A program made the translations under genes and the position numbers. Shown here one piece after another: positions 36,737 to 45,220 of a stretch of 64,000 nucleotides of DNA. Where the stretch lies: positions 142,838-206,837 of the forward strand of contig NZ_JAIXCQ010000008.1 in assembly GCF_020297055.1 (NCBI RefSeq), read 5' to 3'. Numbering within the stretch: the stretch's first letter is position 1; every line of letters starts with the position of its first letter. The notes under the pieces are model-generated. The model saw only the letters and a program-made list of their open reading frames with translations, ran no database searches and had not been told where the DNA came from. The DNA comes from Isoptericola luteus. GTDB lineage: Bacteria > Actinomycetota > Actinomycetes > Actinomycetales > Cellulomonadaceae.

Positions 36737-37846
36737 CTAGAAGGGCCAGCGGGCGCCGGACGAGGGCGCGCGCGGGTCGGGCACCGGGCCCGCGCAGGTG
36801 GCGAGGGCCGGGGCGTCGTCGCCACCTGCGTCCCGGAGCGACGTCGTGAGCATCCGGCTCGTGACGTCGTCGTCGGTGGTGGCCGACTCCTCGGCGAGGA
36901 GCGTGCCGACCGGGGGCGTCGTGAACAGCGGCTCGCCGCCGTCCCGGACGTCGGCGAACCCGCTCTCCGCGTCCGGTCCCACGTTCTCCAGGTCCGTGAA
37001 CCGCACGGACGACGAGCTGGACCAGGTGCCGCCGGGCGACAGGTCCTCGTCGGAGTGCGACCACCGGACGCCGACGTCCCACGTCGTCTCGCCGCCGCGG
37101 CGGACGCCGAGCCGGGAGTACCAGGCGTCCGTCCGCCGGACGACGAGCTCGGCGCGGAGCTCGCCGGCACCGCCGTCCTGCTCGACGGTGCACAGGACGG
37201 ACTTCACCGGGCCCCAGGTCGCCCGGCCCTGACCCTGCGTGAGGCTCATGGCGACGGCCACCGTGCACAGCGAGATCGCGGCGTAGCGAGCGACCCACCG
37301 CGGCCAGCGCAGCCGGGGCGCCCGCGCGTCGCGAGACCGGCGCAGGTTCGTCACCCAGGAGTGCGGCCTGGGCGTCGTCGTGGACCGCACGACGGTGTGG
37401 AGCATCGAGTCGGCGAACGTGCGCCGCTCGCGGTGCCACAGCGGGCGCAGGTAGCCGATCAGCAGGAGCGCGTCGAGCAGGTGCGCGACCCAGCGCACCA
37501 GCGTGCGCCACAGCCCGACCGGGCGTCCGGACTCGTCGTCGACGACCGAGATGCCCACGACCCGCTTGCCCGGCGTCATCCCCGTGTACGCCTGGATGGC
37601 CAGCAGGAGCAGCAGCGTAGCCCCCGCCCACCCGGCCTCCCGGCCGTCCCCGACGTCGAACGGCAGGCCGGGAGCGACGACCAGGCCGGGGCCCCCGCCC
37701 ACGGCGAGGAAGGTGGCGGACGACACGACGGCGGAGTCGAGGAGAGTGGCGAGGACGCGTCTGCCCCACGCCGCCGGCCGGCCCCCGCCGGCCCGGTCCC
37801 CGCCACGAGCAGAGGGTCGGCTCGGTGCGGGGACGGTGGTCGTCAT
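36737..37846 (-). CDS. RDD-domain membrane protein
   Basis: A 369-residue protein. The RDD domain spans about residues 25-160: GRRVLATLLDSAVVSSATF (the RDD arginine-aspartate helix), YTGMTPGKRVVGISVVD (with the Pro-Gly-Lys turn) and HLLDALLLIGYLRPLWHRERRTFADSMLHTVVV-like end. One more helix near residues 188-205 anchors a C-terminal domain of about 160 residues, Ser/Asp-rich with several Trp, probably outside the cell. RDD proteins are membrane proteins of mostly unknown function; some act in Na+/H+ or compatible-solute transport. It is a single gene. Confidence 0.8.
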   Translation of the reverse strand: MTTTVPAPSRPSARGGDRAGGGRPAAWGRRVLATLLDSAVVSSATFLAVGGGPGLVVAPGLPFDVGDGREAGWAGATLLLLLAIQAYTGMTPGKRVVGISVVDDESGRPVGLWRTLVRWVAHLLDALLLIGYLRPLWHRERRTFADSMLHTVVRSTTTPRPHSWVTNLRRSRDARAPRLRWPRWVARYAAISLCTVAVAMSLTQGQGRATWGPVKSVLCTVEQDGGAGELRAELVVRRTDAWYSRLGVRRGGETTWDVGVRWSHSDEDLSPGGTWSSSSSVRFTDLENVGPDAESGFADVRDGGEPLFTTPPVGTLLAEESATTDDDVTSRMLTTSLRDAGGDDAPALATCAGPVPDPRAPSSGARWPF

Positions 37847-37897
37847 GTCCGGATCGTTCCACGGTGCTGCCGCAGCGCCAAGGCGTGTCCGCGCAGG

Positions 37898-39160
37898 TCA
37901 GAAGGGCTTAGCGCCCGGTGGTTCGAGGGTCACGGTGCCCGCGTCGCCGTCGACGTCGACCGTCCCCGCGCCGTGGAGGGCACGGACCGCCCCCGGGACG
38001 CCGAGCACGGCGGGCAGCCGCAGCTCGCGCGCGACGATGGCGGCGTGGGAGAGCAGCCCGCCCGTCTCGGTGACCACGGCGGCGGCGACGCCGAACAGCG
38101 GCGTCCACGCGGGGTCCGTCTCGCGGCACACCAGCACGTCGCCGGGGCGGACGGCGGCGAAGTCGTCGGGCCCGCGCACCACCCGGGCCGGGCCGGTCGC
38201 CCAGCCGCTGCTGCCCGCCACGCCCGTCAGCACCGCTCCCGGGCGGTCCCGGCTCTCGCTGTGAGCGGGCGATGGGCCCGGTATGGCGCCCGGGACAGGG
38301 CGCATCGCCCGCTCACAGCGGTCAGGGGGGAGGGTGGCCGTGACGGGACGGGCCTGGAGCAGCCAGAGGGTGCCGTCGTCGTCCACCGCCCACTCCACGT
38401 CCTGCGGGCCGCCGAGCAGGTCCGCCACCCGCTCGCCGAGCGCCGCGACGGCGAGCACGGTGGCGTCCTCCAGGCAGGGCCGGTCCCTGTCGGCGGGCCG
38501 GACGTCGCGGACGACGGTGCCCGCCCCGGCGGGCGGACGGTCGACGCGGGTGCGCTTGGACCCCGTGCGGTGGTCGACGACGCGCCCCGCCACGACGGTC
38601 CACCGGTCGGGGTCGACCGCCCCCTGCACCACACTCTCGCCCAGACCCCACGACGCCTCGATCACCGTGCGCCCGCCGTCGAAGCCCGCGGTGAACAGCA
38701 CGCCGGCCACGCGGGCGTCGACCAGGCGCTGCACGACGACGGCGACCTCCACCCCGGTCTGAGCGCCGTCAGCGGGCCGGCCGGCGTCGTACGACATGGC
38801 GGCGTGGTACGCGGTGGCCCGCACGCCGTGTGACGACGCGCGGCAGGCGACGACCGCCGCGACGACGTCGTCCACCCCCACGACGCCGAGCGTGGTCTCG
38901 TACTGGCCCGCGGCGGAGGTGCGCGCGCCGTCCTCGTCGGATGCGGACGAGCGCACGGCCACCGCGGCGTCGGCCCTCTCGGTGCCCGTCAGCTCACCGA
39001 GCCCGGTGCCGACCGCCGCGGGCAGGTGCTCGACGGCGACCTCGGCGGGCACGACGAAGCCGTCCGGCACGGGGAGCCCGAGCCGGTGCAGGCGGCCCAG
39101 CGTCGCCGCCTTGCCGCCGTGTGCCGCCGTCGTGGCGTGCAGGGGAACCACCGGGAGCAC
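37898..39160 (-). CDS. Compact PEP synthase/rifampin-phosphotransferase-like enzyme
   Basis: A 420-residue protein. Residues about 10-260 match the ATP-binding PPDK_N domain (GGKAATLGRLHRLGLPVPDGFVV, AVRSSASDEDG, GVLFTAGFDGGRTVIEASWGLGESVV, DVEWAVDDDGTLWLLQARPVT). Residues about 340-410 match the mobile phosphohistidine domain, with the catalytic His in TETGGLLSHAAIVAREL. The large C-terminal PEP/pyruvate domain is missing, so it is half the length of PEP synthase or Rph. The linker between domains is encoded by a long palindrome (38257-38320). The GTG at 39160 with GGAGG eight bases upstream is preferred. Substrate is unknown. Confidence 0.8.
   Translation of the reverse strand: MLPVVPLHATTAAHGGKAATLGRLHRLGLPVPDGFVVPAEVAVEHLPAAVGTGLGELTGTERADAAVAVRSSASDEDGARTSAAGQYETTLGVVGVDDVVAAVVACRASSHGVRATAYHAAMSYDAGRPADGAQTGVEVAVVVQRLVDARVAGVLFTAGFDGGRTVIEASWGLGESVVQGAVDPDRWTVVAGRVVDHRTGSKRTRVDRPPAGAGTVVRDVRPADRDRPCLEDATVLAVAALGERVADLLGGPQDVEWAVDDDGTLWLLQARPVTATLPPDRCERAMRPVPGAIPGPSPAHSESRDRPGAVLTGVAGSSGWATGPARVVRGPDDFAAVRPGDVLVCRETDPAWTPLFGVAAAVVTETGGLLSHAAIVARELRLPAVLGVPGAVRALHGAGTVDVDGDAGTVTLEPPGAKPF
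38257..38320. repeat. Related palindrome lying in frame inside the PEP-synthase-like gene
   Basis: CGCTGTGAGCGGGCGATG (38257-38274) pairs perfectly with 38303-38320 across a 28-base loop. Its outer arms match those of the intergenic palindrome at 36663-36720, and both are followed by a similar G-rich tail. It encodes an interdomain linker (CERAMRPVPGAIPGPSPAHS) without breaking the frame. Confidence 0.78.
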
Positions 39161-39196
39161 TCGCACCACCTCCGTCCCTGCGCGTCGTCCAAGGTG

Positions 39197-39253
39197 CGTC
39201 CGTGAGTGACGCCCACGGACGAAGGTTCCGACATCAATGGAACGTTGACAACG
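39197..39253. promoter_or_regulatory. Cluster of inverted repeats in divergent gap
   Basis: CGTCCGTG/CACGGACG (39197-39204, 39214-39221) have a 9-bp spacer, then GTTCC/GGAAC (39225-39229, 39239-39243) also 9 bp apart, and CGTTGACAACG (39243-39253). The last includes TTGACA at 39245, a perfect -35-like hexamer. The cluster lies between the PEP-synthase-like gene and the regulator pair. Confidence 0.5.
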
Positions 39254-39261
39254 GTGTGTTG

Positions 39262-39729
39262 ATGGTGCACGGTCGCGGGATGGACCGCAAGCCCGAGGCC
39301 GCAGCGCCGTTCGACGCACCGTTCGACGCACAGCCGGACGACCAGGCCGCCGCCGACGCCGAGACCCAGGCCCGCCGCACGCTGCTGGCACTCGGCGCCG
39401 ACGAGCTGACGCCGCGGCCGTGGCAGCCCGCGTCGGTGCCGCCGTCGGCCACCGACCTCGTGCGGTACTACCTGTGGCGCTCGGCGCGCGGCGACCTCAC
39501 CGCCGACCAGGACGCCGCGGGGGCGCTCGCCGCCCTCACGCTGGTGCCCGCCGCGCGCGCGGAGGCCGGACAGCTCGAGACCGCCGCGCTGTTCTCCGCC
39601 CGCTCCGCGGGCCACACCTGGGGGCGGATGGCGGGCGCGCTCGGGCTCGGCTCGCCGCAGGCGGTGCAGCAGCGCCTGGACCGCCTCGTCGCTCGGTCGG
39701 GCTCGGCGTCCCCACGGGACGGCGCGTGA
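39262..39729 (+). CDS. Small putative DNA-binding protein, first of a regulator pair
   Basis: 155 residues from the ATG at 39262 (149 from the ATG at 39280; neither has a clear ribosome site, so the start is open). The N-terminal 35 residues are acidic and Ala-rich with a repeated PFDA. The C-terminal part includes AGHTWGRMAGALGLGSPQAVQQRLDRLV, which looks like a helix-turn-helix in which GSPQAVQQRL is the recognition helix. Its stop overlaps the next start (GTGA), so it is coupled to the wHTH protein behind it. It diverges from the PEP-synthase-like gene and may regulate it. Confidence 0.65.
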   Translation: MVHGRGMDRKPEAAAPFDAPFDAQPDDQAAADAETQARRTLLALGADELTPRPWQPASVPPSATDLVRYYLWRSARGDLTADQDAAGALAALTLVPAARAEAGQLETAALFSARSAGHTWGRMAGALGLGSPQAVQQRLDRLVARSGSASPRDGA

Positions 39730-40397
39730 GCCGCCTTTCCGAGCCCGGGCTGCTCGTGCTGCACGCCGTGCGAGTGCGGGGCACCGCGGACCCGGACGCC
39801 GTCGCCGCGCGGTACGGGCTCGACGTCGAGGTCGTCCAGGAGCTGCTGCTCGACCTGGAGGCCCTCGGCCAGGTGAGGTGGGCGGCGTTCGGCGGCACGG
39901 GCGGGTGGTCGCTCACCGAGCGCGGTCGCGCGGAGGACGAGCGCCTGCTCGCCGCGGAGCTGGCCGGCGACCCCGACGGGCGCGCGGCCGCCGTCGTGGG
40001 CGACGTGCTCCACGCCTTCGCGCCGCTCAACGCCCGGCTGCTGCGGGCGTGCACGGACTGGCAGCTGCGGCCCGCCGACGCCGGCCGGCTCGACGTCAAC
40101 GACCACGCCGACGCCGCGTGGGACGCCCACGTGCTCGACGAGCTCGCCGCCGTCGTCCACGCGGCCCACCCGCTGCTCGCCGCGCTCGCGGCCGAGCTGC
40201 GCAGGTTCGACGGTTACGACGCCCGGCTGGACGACGCGCTGGCCGCCGCGCGGGCCGGCGACGGCGCGCGGGTGGCGGGCGTCGGCGCCGCCTCCGTGCA
40301 CGGGGTGTGGATGGAGCTGCACGAGGACCTGCTCGCGACCGCCGGCATCACGCGGAGCGCGCCCCCTGACCCCCGCGCGCGTCGTGGACCGCACTAG
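39726..40397 (+). CDS. Winged-helix protein of unknown function, second of the pair
   Basis: A 223-residue protein starting at a GTG that overlaps the previous stop by four bases. Residues about 5-75 (LLVLHAVRVRGTADPDAVAARYGLDVEVVQELLLDLEALGQVRW and GWSLTERGRAEDERLL in outline) form a winged helix with a PadR/MarR-like end. The rest is helical, with several conserved Trp/His/Asp residues (ACTDWQLRP, NDHADAAWDAHVLDEL), and may bind a ligand or metal. Paired with the preceding gene and opposite the PEP-synthase-like gene, it is probably a ligand-responsive regulator. Confidence 0.68.
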   Translation: MSRLSEPGLLVLHAVRVRGTADPDAVAARYGLDVEVVQELLLDLEALGQVRWAAFGGTGGWSLTERGRAEDERLLAAELAGDPDGRAAAVVGDVLHAFAPLNARLLRACTDWQLRPADAGRLDVNDHADAAWDAHVLDELAAVVHAAHPLLAALAAELRRFDGYDARLDDALAAARAGDGARVAGVGAASVHGVWMELHEDLLATAGITRSAPPDPRARRGPH

Positions 40398-40471
40398 GGT
40401 CGGCACGCGGGCCCCGGCCCGCCCCCACGTCATACCGACCCGCGAGAGCGCGGGGAGCCTGAGGAGGCAGC

Positions 40472-41227
40472 ATGTCGCACACCCAGCCCGTCGCGGTCGT
40501 CACCGGAGCCAGCAGCGGGATCGGCGCGGCCAGCGCGCGGGCGCTCGCGGCCGCCGGGTTCCACGTCGTCCTCGGCGCCCGCCGCCTGGACCGGCTGGAG
40601 CAGGTCGCGGCCGAGACGGGTGGCACGGCGATCCCGCTCGACGTCACGCAGGACGCGTCGGTCGAGGCGTTCGCGAAGGCCGTCGACGAGCGGCTCGGGC
40701 GCTGCGACCTGCTCGTCAACAACGCGGGCGGCGCGCTCGGCGCGGACCCCGTGGCGCAGGCCGACCTCGCCGACTGGCAGCGCATGTACGACATCAACGT
40801 GCTCGGCACGGTGCGTGTCACCAAGGCGCTGCTGCCGGCCCTCCTGGCGTCCGGCGACGGGCAGGTCATCACGATCGGCTCCATCGCGGGCCGTGAGCCC
40901 TACAAGGGCGGTGCCGGGTACAACGCGGCCAAGCACGCCGAGGCGGCGCTCACCCGCGTGCTGCGCCTGGAGCTGCTCGGCCAGCCGGTGCGCGTCAGCG
41001 AGATCGACCCCGGCATGGTGGAGACCGACTTCTCGCTCGTGCGGTTCAAGGGCGACCAGGCCAAGGCCGACGCCGTCTACGCGGGGGTCGAGGCGCTTAC
41101 GGCCGAGGACGTCGCCGAGACCGTGGCGTGGGTGGCCACCCGCCCGTCGCACGTCAACGTCGACCAGATCCTGCTGATGCCGCGTGACCAGGCTGCGGCG
41201 CAGGTCCTGCACCGTCGCGAGTCCTGA
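40472..41227 (+). CDS. Short-chain dehydrogenase/reductase (YdfG-like, NADP-type)
   Basis: A 251-residue classical SDR. It has the cofactor motif TGASSGIGAASARAL, the NADP-favouring GARRLDRLEQ after the second strand, the NNAGGALG motif, the catalytic Ser in IGSIAGREPY and YxxxK as YNAAKHAE. The EIDPGMVETDFSLVRFKGD segment is typical of YdfG-like enzymes acting on L-serine/3-hydroxy acids. GAGGAGG precedes the ATG. The 3' end overlaps the convergent VanZ-like gene by 74 bases. The true substrate is unproven. Confidence 0.9.
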   Translation: MSHTQPVAVVTGASSGIGAASARALAAAGFHVVLGARRLDRLEQVAAETGGTAIPLDVTQDASVEAFAKAVDERLGRCDLLVNNAGGALGADPVAQADLADWQRMYDINVLGTVRVTKALLPALLASGDGQVITIGSIAGREPYKGGAGYNAAKHAEAALTRVLRLELLGQPVRVSEIDPGMVETDFSLVRFKGDQAKADAVYAGVEALTAEDVAETVAWVATRPSHVNVDQILLMPRDQAAAQVLHRRES

Positions 41228-41690
41228 CGGCCAGGCGCAGCGCCACCCAGGCGAGCGCGGCGCCCACGAGGGCCCCGGTGGTGTTGGAGAGCCAGTCGCC
41301 GGTGTCGCACGACCTGCCGATGGCAGGCACGAGCGCCTGCACCAGCTCGACGAGGGCGGATGCCGCGGACCCGGCGAGGAAGGCCGCCCAGGGCCGGCGC
41401 AGCGCGACCGCGGCGAGCAGGACCGGGGGCACGAACAGCACGACGTTGGCGAACATCTCGACCCGCCCGAACGTCGGGAACGCCCACTGGACCGCGCACC
41501 GTTCGAAGAGCTCGCGGTCGACGGGGACGAGCGTCAGTGCGAGGACGGGCAGCAGCGAGACGCCGCACAGGGCCCACGCGACCCGGGGGCGCCCGGCCAG
41601 CCACCGCCCGAGCCGTGGGCCCACCAGGACGAGCAGAGCGAACGCGGCCGGCGTGAGCCAGGGGTGGGCGACGAGCAGGGTCGAGATCAC
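41154..41690 (-). CDS. VanZ-family membrane protein
   Basis: 178 residues from a GTG at 41690. There are about four or five helices: HPWLTPAAFALLVLVGPRLG, WALCGVSLLPVLALTLVPVD, EMFANVVLFVPPVLLAAVAL and FLAGSAASALVELVQALVPAIGRSCDTGDWLSNTTGALVGAALAW. The ANxxLFxP and ELxQ...R.xDxxDxxxNTxGA patterns identify VanZ-like proteins, a family named from a teicoplanin-resistance accessory gene but mostly of unknown function. The C-terminus (about 25 codons) lies antisense within the end of the SDR gene. Confidence 0.85.
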   Translation of the reverse strand: MISTLLVAHPWLTPAAFALLVLVGPRLGRWLAGRPRVAWALCGVSLLPVLALTLVPVDRELFERCAVQWAFPTFGRVEMFANVVLFVPPVLLAAVALRRPWAAFLAGSAASALVELVQALVPAIGRSCDTGDWLSNTTGALVGAALAWVALRLAVRTRDGAGPAPQPGHAASAGSGRR

Positions 41691-41739
41691 GGCGGGCAGC
41701 TTTCCACAGGCCGCTCCCGTCGGTCGTCGCGCTGGTGCG

Positions 41740-42705
41740 TCATCGTGCCGGGGTGCCGACCAGGGCGTCGCCCACCTCGGAGCGCAGGTACAGCACGGAC
41801 CGGCCGGACCGCGCGGACGTGAGCAGGCCGGCGTCGTGCAGCGCGCGCAGGTGCTGGTTGACGGCACTGGTTGTGACGTCGAGGCGACGCGCGAGCTCCG
41901 TGGACGACGCCGGGTGCTCGAGCGTCGTCAGCAGCCCGGCCCGCACGCGCCCGACGACGGCGACGAGCGCGGCGCCCGCGACCGGCCGCTCCGCCTGCCA
42001 CAGCGTCCCGGTGCCCCGTGCGCCGTACATGATGGTCGGCGGCTCGGCGGGGGAGATGGGGCAGGACGCCCCGCGGGTGAACAGCGTCGGCACCAGCGTG
42101 AGGCCCTCCCCGGTGGTGGCCCGCAGCTGGTCCCGGGGCTGGGTCGCGAGCTGCACGCTCACGACGCCGTCCGCGAACGACACGCGCTCGGCGAGGTCGG
42201 CGAACATCGCGCCCGCCCCACGAGCGGAGATCACGGTGCCGCGGTGCACGACGTCGGCCTGGAGCACGGCGCGCATCCGCGGCCAGTAGGGGGCGAAGCA
42301 GGCGTCCCAGTAAGCGGCCAGGGCGTCCAGGACGCGTTGCCGCACCTGGGACGTCGGCCCGCGCAGCGCCGGCGGCGGGCCTGCGGGGTGGAGCGCGGCG
42401 AGCTCGCGGCCGACGACGTCTGCCCCGGTCCGGGCCACGACGGCCAGCTCGTCGTCGATCCGCGTGAGCGGGCCGCGAGGGCGCGGGGTGAGATGGTCCG
42501 GCGTCCACAGCGTCTCGTTGGTCAGGGCCAGCAGCATCTCGCCGTCGAGACGGGACCGGGCCTCCTGCGTGCGGCGCAGCCACGGCAGGTGCAGCGGGTA
42601 CCGGCCCGGTTCGCGCCAGGTGCGCAGCGACAGGACGAGCTCGTTCAACGGCGAGACGGCGAACCGGACGTCGGCCAGGTCCATGCCCGCGAGCTCGTAG
42701 CGCAT
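41740..42705 (-). CDS. ArsR-like regulator with DUF5937-type N-terminal domain
   Basis: A 321-residue protein. The N-terminus (MRYELAGMDLADVRFAVSPLNELVLSLRTW) and the central domain match the DUF5937 family found ahead of ArsR-type winged helices. The helix-turn-helix is C-terminal, near residues 255-310: AGLLTTLEHPASSTELARRLDVTTSAVNQHLRALHDAGLL, then a wing and LYLRSEVGDALVG. A GTG three codons upstream (42714) is an alternative start. It is divergent from an MFS transporter across about 70 bp and is the likely repressor of it. Confidence 0.83.
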   Translation of the reverse strand: MRYELAGMDLADVRFAVSPLNELVLSLRTWREPGRYPLHLPWLRRTQEARSRLDGEMLLALTNETLWTPDHLTPRPRGPLTRIDDELAVVARTGADVVGRELAALHPAGPPPALRGPTSQVRQRVLDALAAYWDACFAPYWPRMRAVLQADVVHRGTVISARGAGAMFADLAERVSFADGVVSVQLATQPRDQLRATTGEGLTLVPTLFTRGASCPISPAEPPTIMYGARGTGTLWQAERPVAGAALVAVVGRVRAGLLTTLEHPASSTELARRLDVTTSAVNQHLRALHDAGLLTSARSGRSVLYLRSEVGDALVGTPAR

Positions 42706-42774
42706 CCATCCCACGGATGAAGCGTATTCCTTGATCGTTCCGCGCTTCGCCAGGTCTGTCGCCTACTGGTTCCC

Positions 42775-44106
42775 GTGATCCAGACGCTCTTCCCCCGTGA
42801 CCGGGTGGCCCGCGCCCTCACCGTCTCGACCATGGCCTTCGCCATGTCGACCGGAGTCTTCTACTCCGTGTCCGTCCTCTACTTCACGCGTGTCGTCGGC
42901 CTGTCCGCCGGTGCCGTCGGGCTCGGACTGGGCGTCGCGGGCGGCGCGGGGGTGCTGGGGTCGTTCCTCGCCGGCCGCTGGTCGGACCGGTGGGGCGCGC
43001 ATCGCGTGCAGGTCTGGGGCCTGGTGGTCCAGGCGTCGGCGCTCGCCGCCTACGCGTTCGTCGCCGACGTCGTGAGCTTCACCGTGGTCGCCGTCCTGGT
43101 CAGCGCCGGGCGCGGCGTGCAGGGCACCGCGCGGCAGACGTTGCTCGCACGGTGGTTCACCGGGGCCGAGCGGGTCGAGGTGCGCGCCCGGCTGCGCGTC
43201 GTGACGAACGTGTTCATCGGGCTGGGCACGCTGGCCGCGGCGGTCGCCCTGCTGCTCGACACCGCCGTCGCTTACCGCACCGCGATGGTGGGTACGGCGG
43301 TGCTGCTGCTGGTCGCCGTCGTGCCGCTGGTCGCCCTCCCGCGCACCGTGCCCGGGCTGGCCGAACGGCTGCGCGCGGGCGCGCTCGCCGCTCAGGGCGC
43401 CGCGGACGGGGGCGCGGCGCCCGCCGCGGGCTCGGCCGGTGCGCCGGTCGGTGTCCCGGCCGGCACCGCGGCGCCGTCGCCCTGGCGTGACCGCACGTAC
43501 CTCGCCAGCGTGGCGCTCAACGCCGTGGTCGCCATGCAGTTCGGGGTGATGACGGTGGGCGTGCCCCTGTGGGTGGCGACGACCGACGCGCCCACCGCCG
43601 TCGTCTCCGCGCTGCTGGTGGTCAACACCGTGCTGGTGGCGCTGCTGCAGGTGCGCGCGTCGCGCGGGACCCACGACGTGCGCGGGGCCGGCCGGGCGGT
43701 GCGACGCGGCGCGGTGCTGCTCGCCGTGGCGTGCGTGGTGTACGCGGCCGCGGGCCACGGCAGCCTGGTGGTCGCGACGGTGCTGCTGGTGCTGGCCGCC
43801 GCCACGCACTCCCTCGGCGAGGTGCTCTCCGAGGCCGGCGGGTGGGGGATGGCGTTCGAGCTCGCCGACCCGCGGCGGGCGGGCGAGTACCAGGGCCTGT
43901 CGCAGACGGGCTACGCGCTCTCGGGCATGGTGGCCCCGGTGGTCGTCACCGCGCTGCCGATCCGGTACGGCGCGCCGGGCTGGCTGGTGCTCGGGGCGAT
44001 CTTCGTCGCGGCAGGTGTCGGCGCGGCCGCCGTGGCCCGTCGTGCCGCGGACCGGGCCGACCCGGTCGACGCCGGACTCTCCCCGATCGCTTCCACGTCC
44101 CGCTGA
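42775..44106 (+). CDS. Major facilitator superfamily transporter
   Basis: A 443-residue protein with twelve predicted helices in two halves and a Pro/Ala-rich central loop (about residues 195-235). The loop between helices 2 and 3, GRWSDRWGAHRVQVWG, matches the MFS motif (G-x3-D-R-x-G-x-R). It probably exports drugs or metabolites, consistent with the divergent ArsR-like regulator, but the substrate is unknown. It starts at a GTG without an obvious ribosome site, 70 bp from the regulator start, so it may be leaderless. Confidence 0.87.
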   Translation: MIQTLFPRDRVARALTVSTMAFAMSTGVFYSVSVLYFTRVVGLSAGAVGLGLGVAGGAGVLGSFLAGRWSDRWGAHRVQVWGLVVQASALAAYAFVADVVSFTVVAVLVSAGRGVQGTARQTLLARWFTGAERVEVRARLRVVTNVFIGLGTLAAAVALLLDTAVAYRTAMVGTAVLLLVAVVPLVALPRTVPGLAERLRAGALAAQGAADGGAAPAAGSAGAPVGVPAGTAAPSPWRDRTYLASVALNAVVAMQFGVMTVGVPLWVATTDAPTAVVSALLVVNTVLVALLQVRASRGTHDVRGAGRAVRRGAVLLAVACVVYAAAGHGSLVVATVLLVLAAATHSLGEVLSEAGGWGMAFELADPRRAGEYQGLSQTGYALSGMVAPVVVTALPIRYGAPGWLVLGAIFVAAGVGAAAVARRAADRADPVDAGLSPIASTSR

Positions 44107-44239
44107 CCTCGCCGCCCTTGGGGTCACGACGGGGGCACGGCGGGGACGCGACGGTCACGCGACGGGGAGCGGCGAGGCGCGGCGGACGCCCGGACGGCTC
44201 GCGCTGCGCCGCCGGGCACCGGCACCCCAGAATGCAGGG

Positions 44240-45220
44240 GTGACGGACGACGAGGTTCCGGCGGCGCCGACGGTGGGGTTCGTGGGGGCGCGCGGCGGGG
44301 TGGTCGCGCAGCCCGACGCCGAGCATCGCACCCGCTGGACGCTCGTCGAGGACCGGGTGGCGTTCGCCCGCGCCGCACAGGACCTGGCCCCGGCGCTGCG
44401 GGACCGCATCGCCGTCGTCGTCCACGATCTCCGCGGGCCGGCGCACCGGCCGGTCGCGGCGGTGCGATGGATCGACGACGACTGGGTGCTGCTCCTCACC
44501 CCGACGGCGTGGTTCACGGAGGACGACCGGCAGGTGCACACGGGCGAGCTGGGCTGCCTGGTGGGCCCGGACCGGGTGCTGACCTTCGAGGAGGGCGACG
44601 CGAGGGTGCAGGAGCACGCTCTCGAGCGCCTCGGCGGTCCTGGTGGGCATCACGGCACCGCGCCGCACCGGGTGGTGCTCGCCGTCGTGCTGTCCCTCGT
44701 GGGTGTCGCGGCGAAGGTGGAGGTGGCGCTCGGGGACGCCGTCGCCGACGCCGAGCGTCTCGTCTTCGACACCGGGACCACCGCGCCGGTGCAGCAGGTC
44801 TACGATCTCAAGCGCGAGATCGCCGAGGCGCGGCGCGCCCTGGTGCCCGTGTCGGCGGAGCTGCCCGAGCTGTCCGAGGCCGACGAGGAGCACCCCCTGG
44901 TGGAGCGCCGCACGCTCGAGCGCCTGGTCGCCGCGGTGGAGCGGGTCGACCGGCACCTCGACGCCCACGACGACCTGCTCTCCGACATGCTGCAGGTGCA
45001 CCTCGCGCAGGTGTCCGTGCGGCAGAACGAGGACATGCGCAAGATCTCCGCGTGGGCGGCGATCCTCGTGTACCCGACGGTGATTGCGGGCGTCTACGGC
45101 ATGAACTTCCGGCACCTGCCCGAGCTGCACTGGGTGCTCGGCTACCCGTTCTCGCTCGCGCTCATGGTGGTGGGGTGCGTGGTGCTCTACCGGGTGTTCC
45201 GGCGCGTGGGCTGGCTCTGA
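44240..45220 (+). CDS. CorA-family divalent cation transporter
   Basis: 326 residues. The start is the GTG at 44240. The N-terminal cytoplasmic domain is alpha/beta, followed by long helices (KREIAEARRALVPVSAELPEL...VERVDRHLDAHDDLLSDMLQVHLAQVSVRQNEDMRKISAWAAILVYPTVIAGVYGMNF, described here in part). The GMN signature is present, as YGMNF, with two terminal helices. This is diagnostic of the CorA/ZntB superfamily for Mg2+, Co2+ or Zn2+ movement. The C-terminus is basic. Its end overlaps the convergent LacI gene by 34 bases. Confidence 0.92.
   Translation: MTDDEVPAAPTVGFVGARGGVVAQPDAEHRTRWTLVEDRVAFARAAQDLAPALRDRIAVVVHDLRGPAHRPVAAVRWIDDDWVLLLTPTAWFTEDDRQVHTGELGCLVGPDRVLTFEEGDARVQEHALERLGGPGGHHGTAPHRVVLAVVLSLVGVAAKVEVALGDAVADAERLVFDTGTTAPVQQVYDLKREIAEARRALVPVSAELPELSEADEEHPLVERRTLERLVAAVERVDRHLDAHDDLLSDMLQVHLAQVSVRQNEDMRKISAWAAILVYPTVIAGVYGMNFRHLPELHWVLGYPFSLALMVVGCVVLYRVFRRVGWL

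Noticed and set aside
42719..42748. GAAGCG...CGCTTC inverted repeat between the HTH and MFS genes
   Set aside because: Six-base arms with an 18-base spacer are too weak to claim as an operator.
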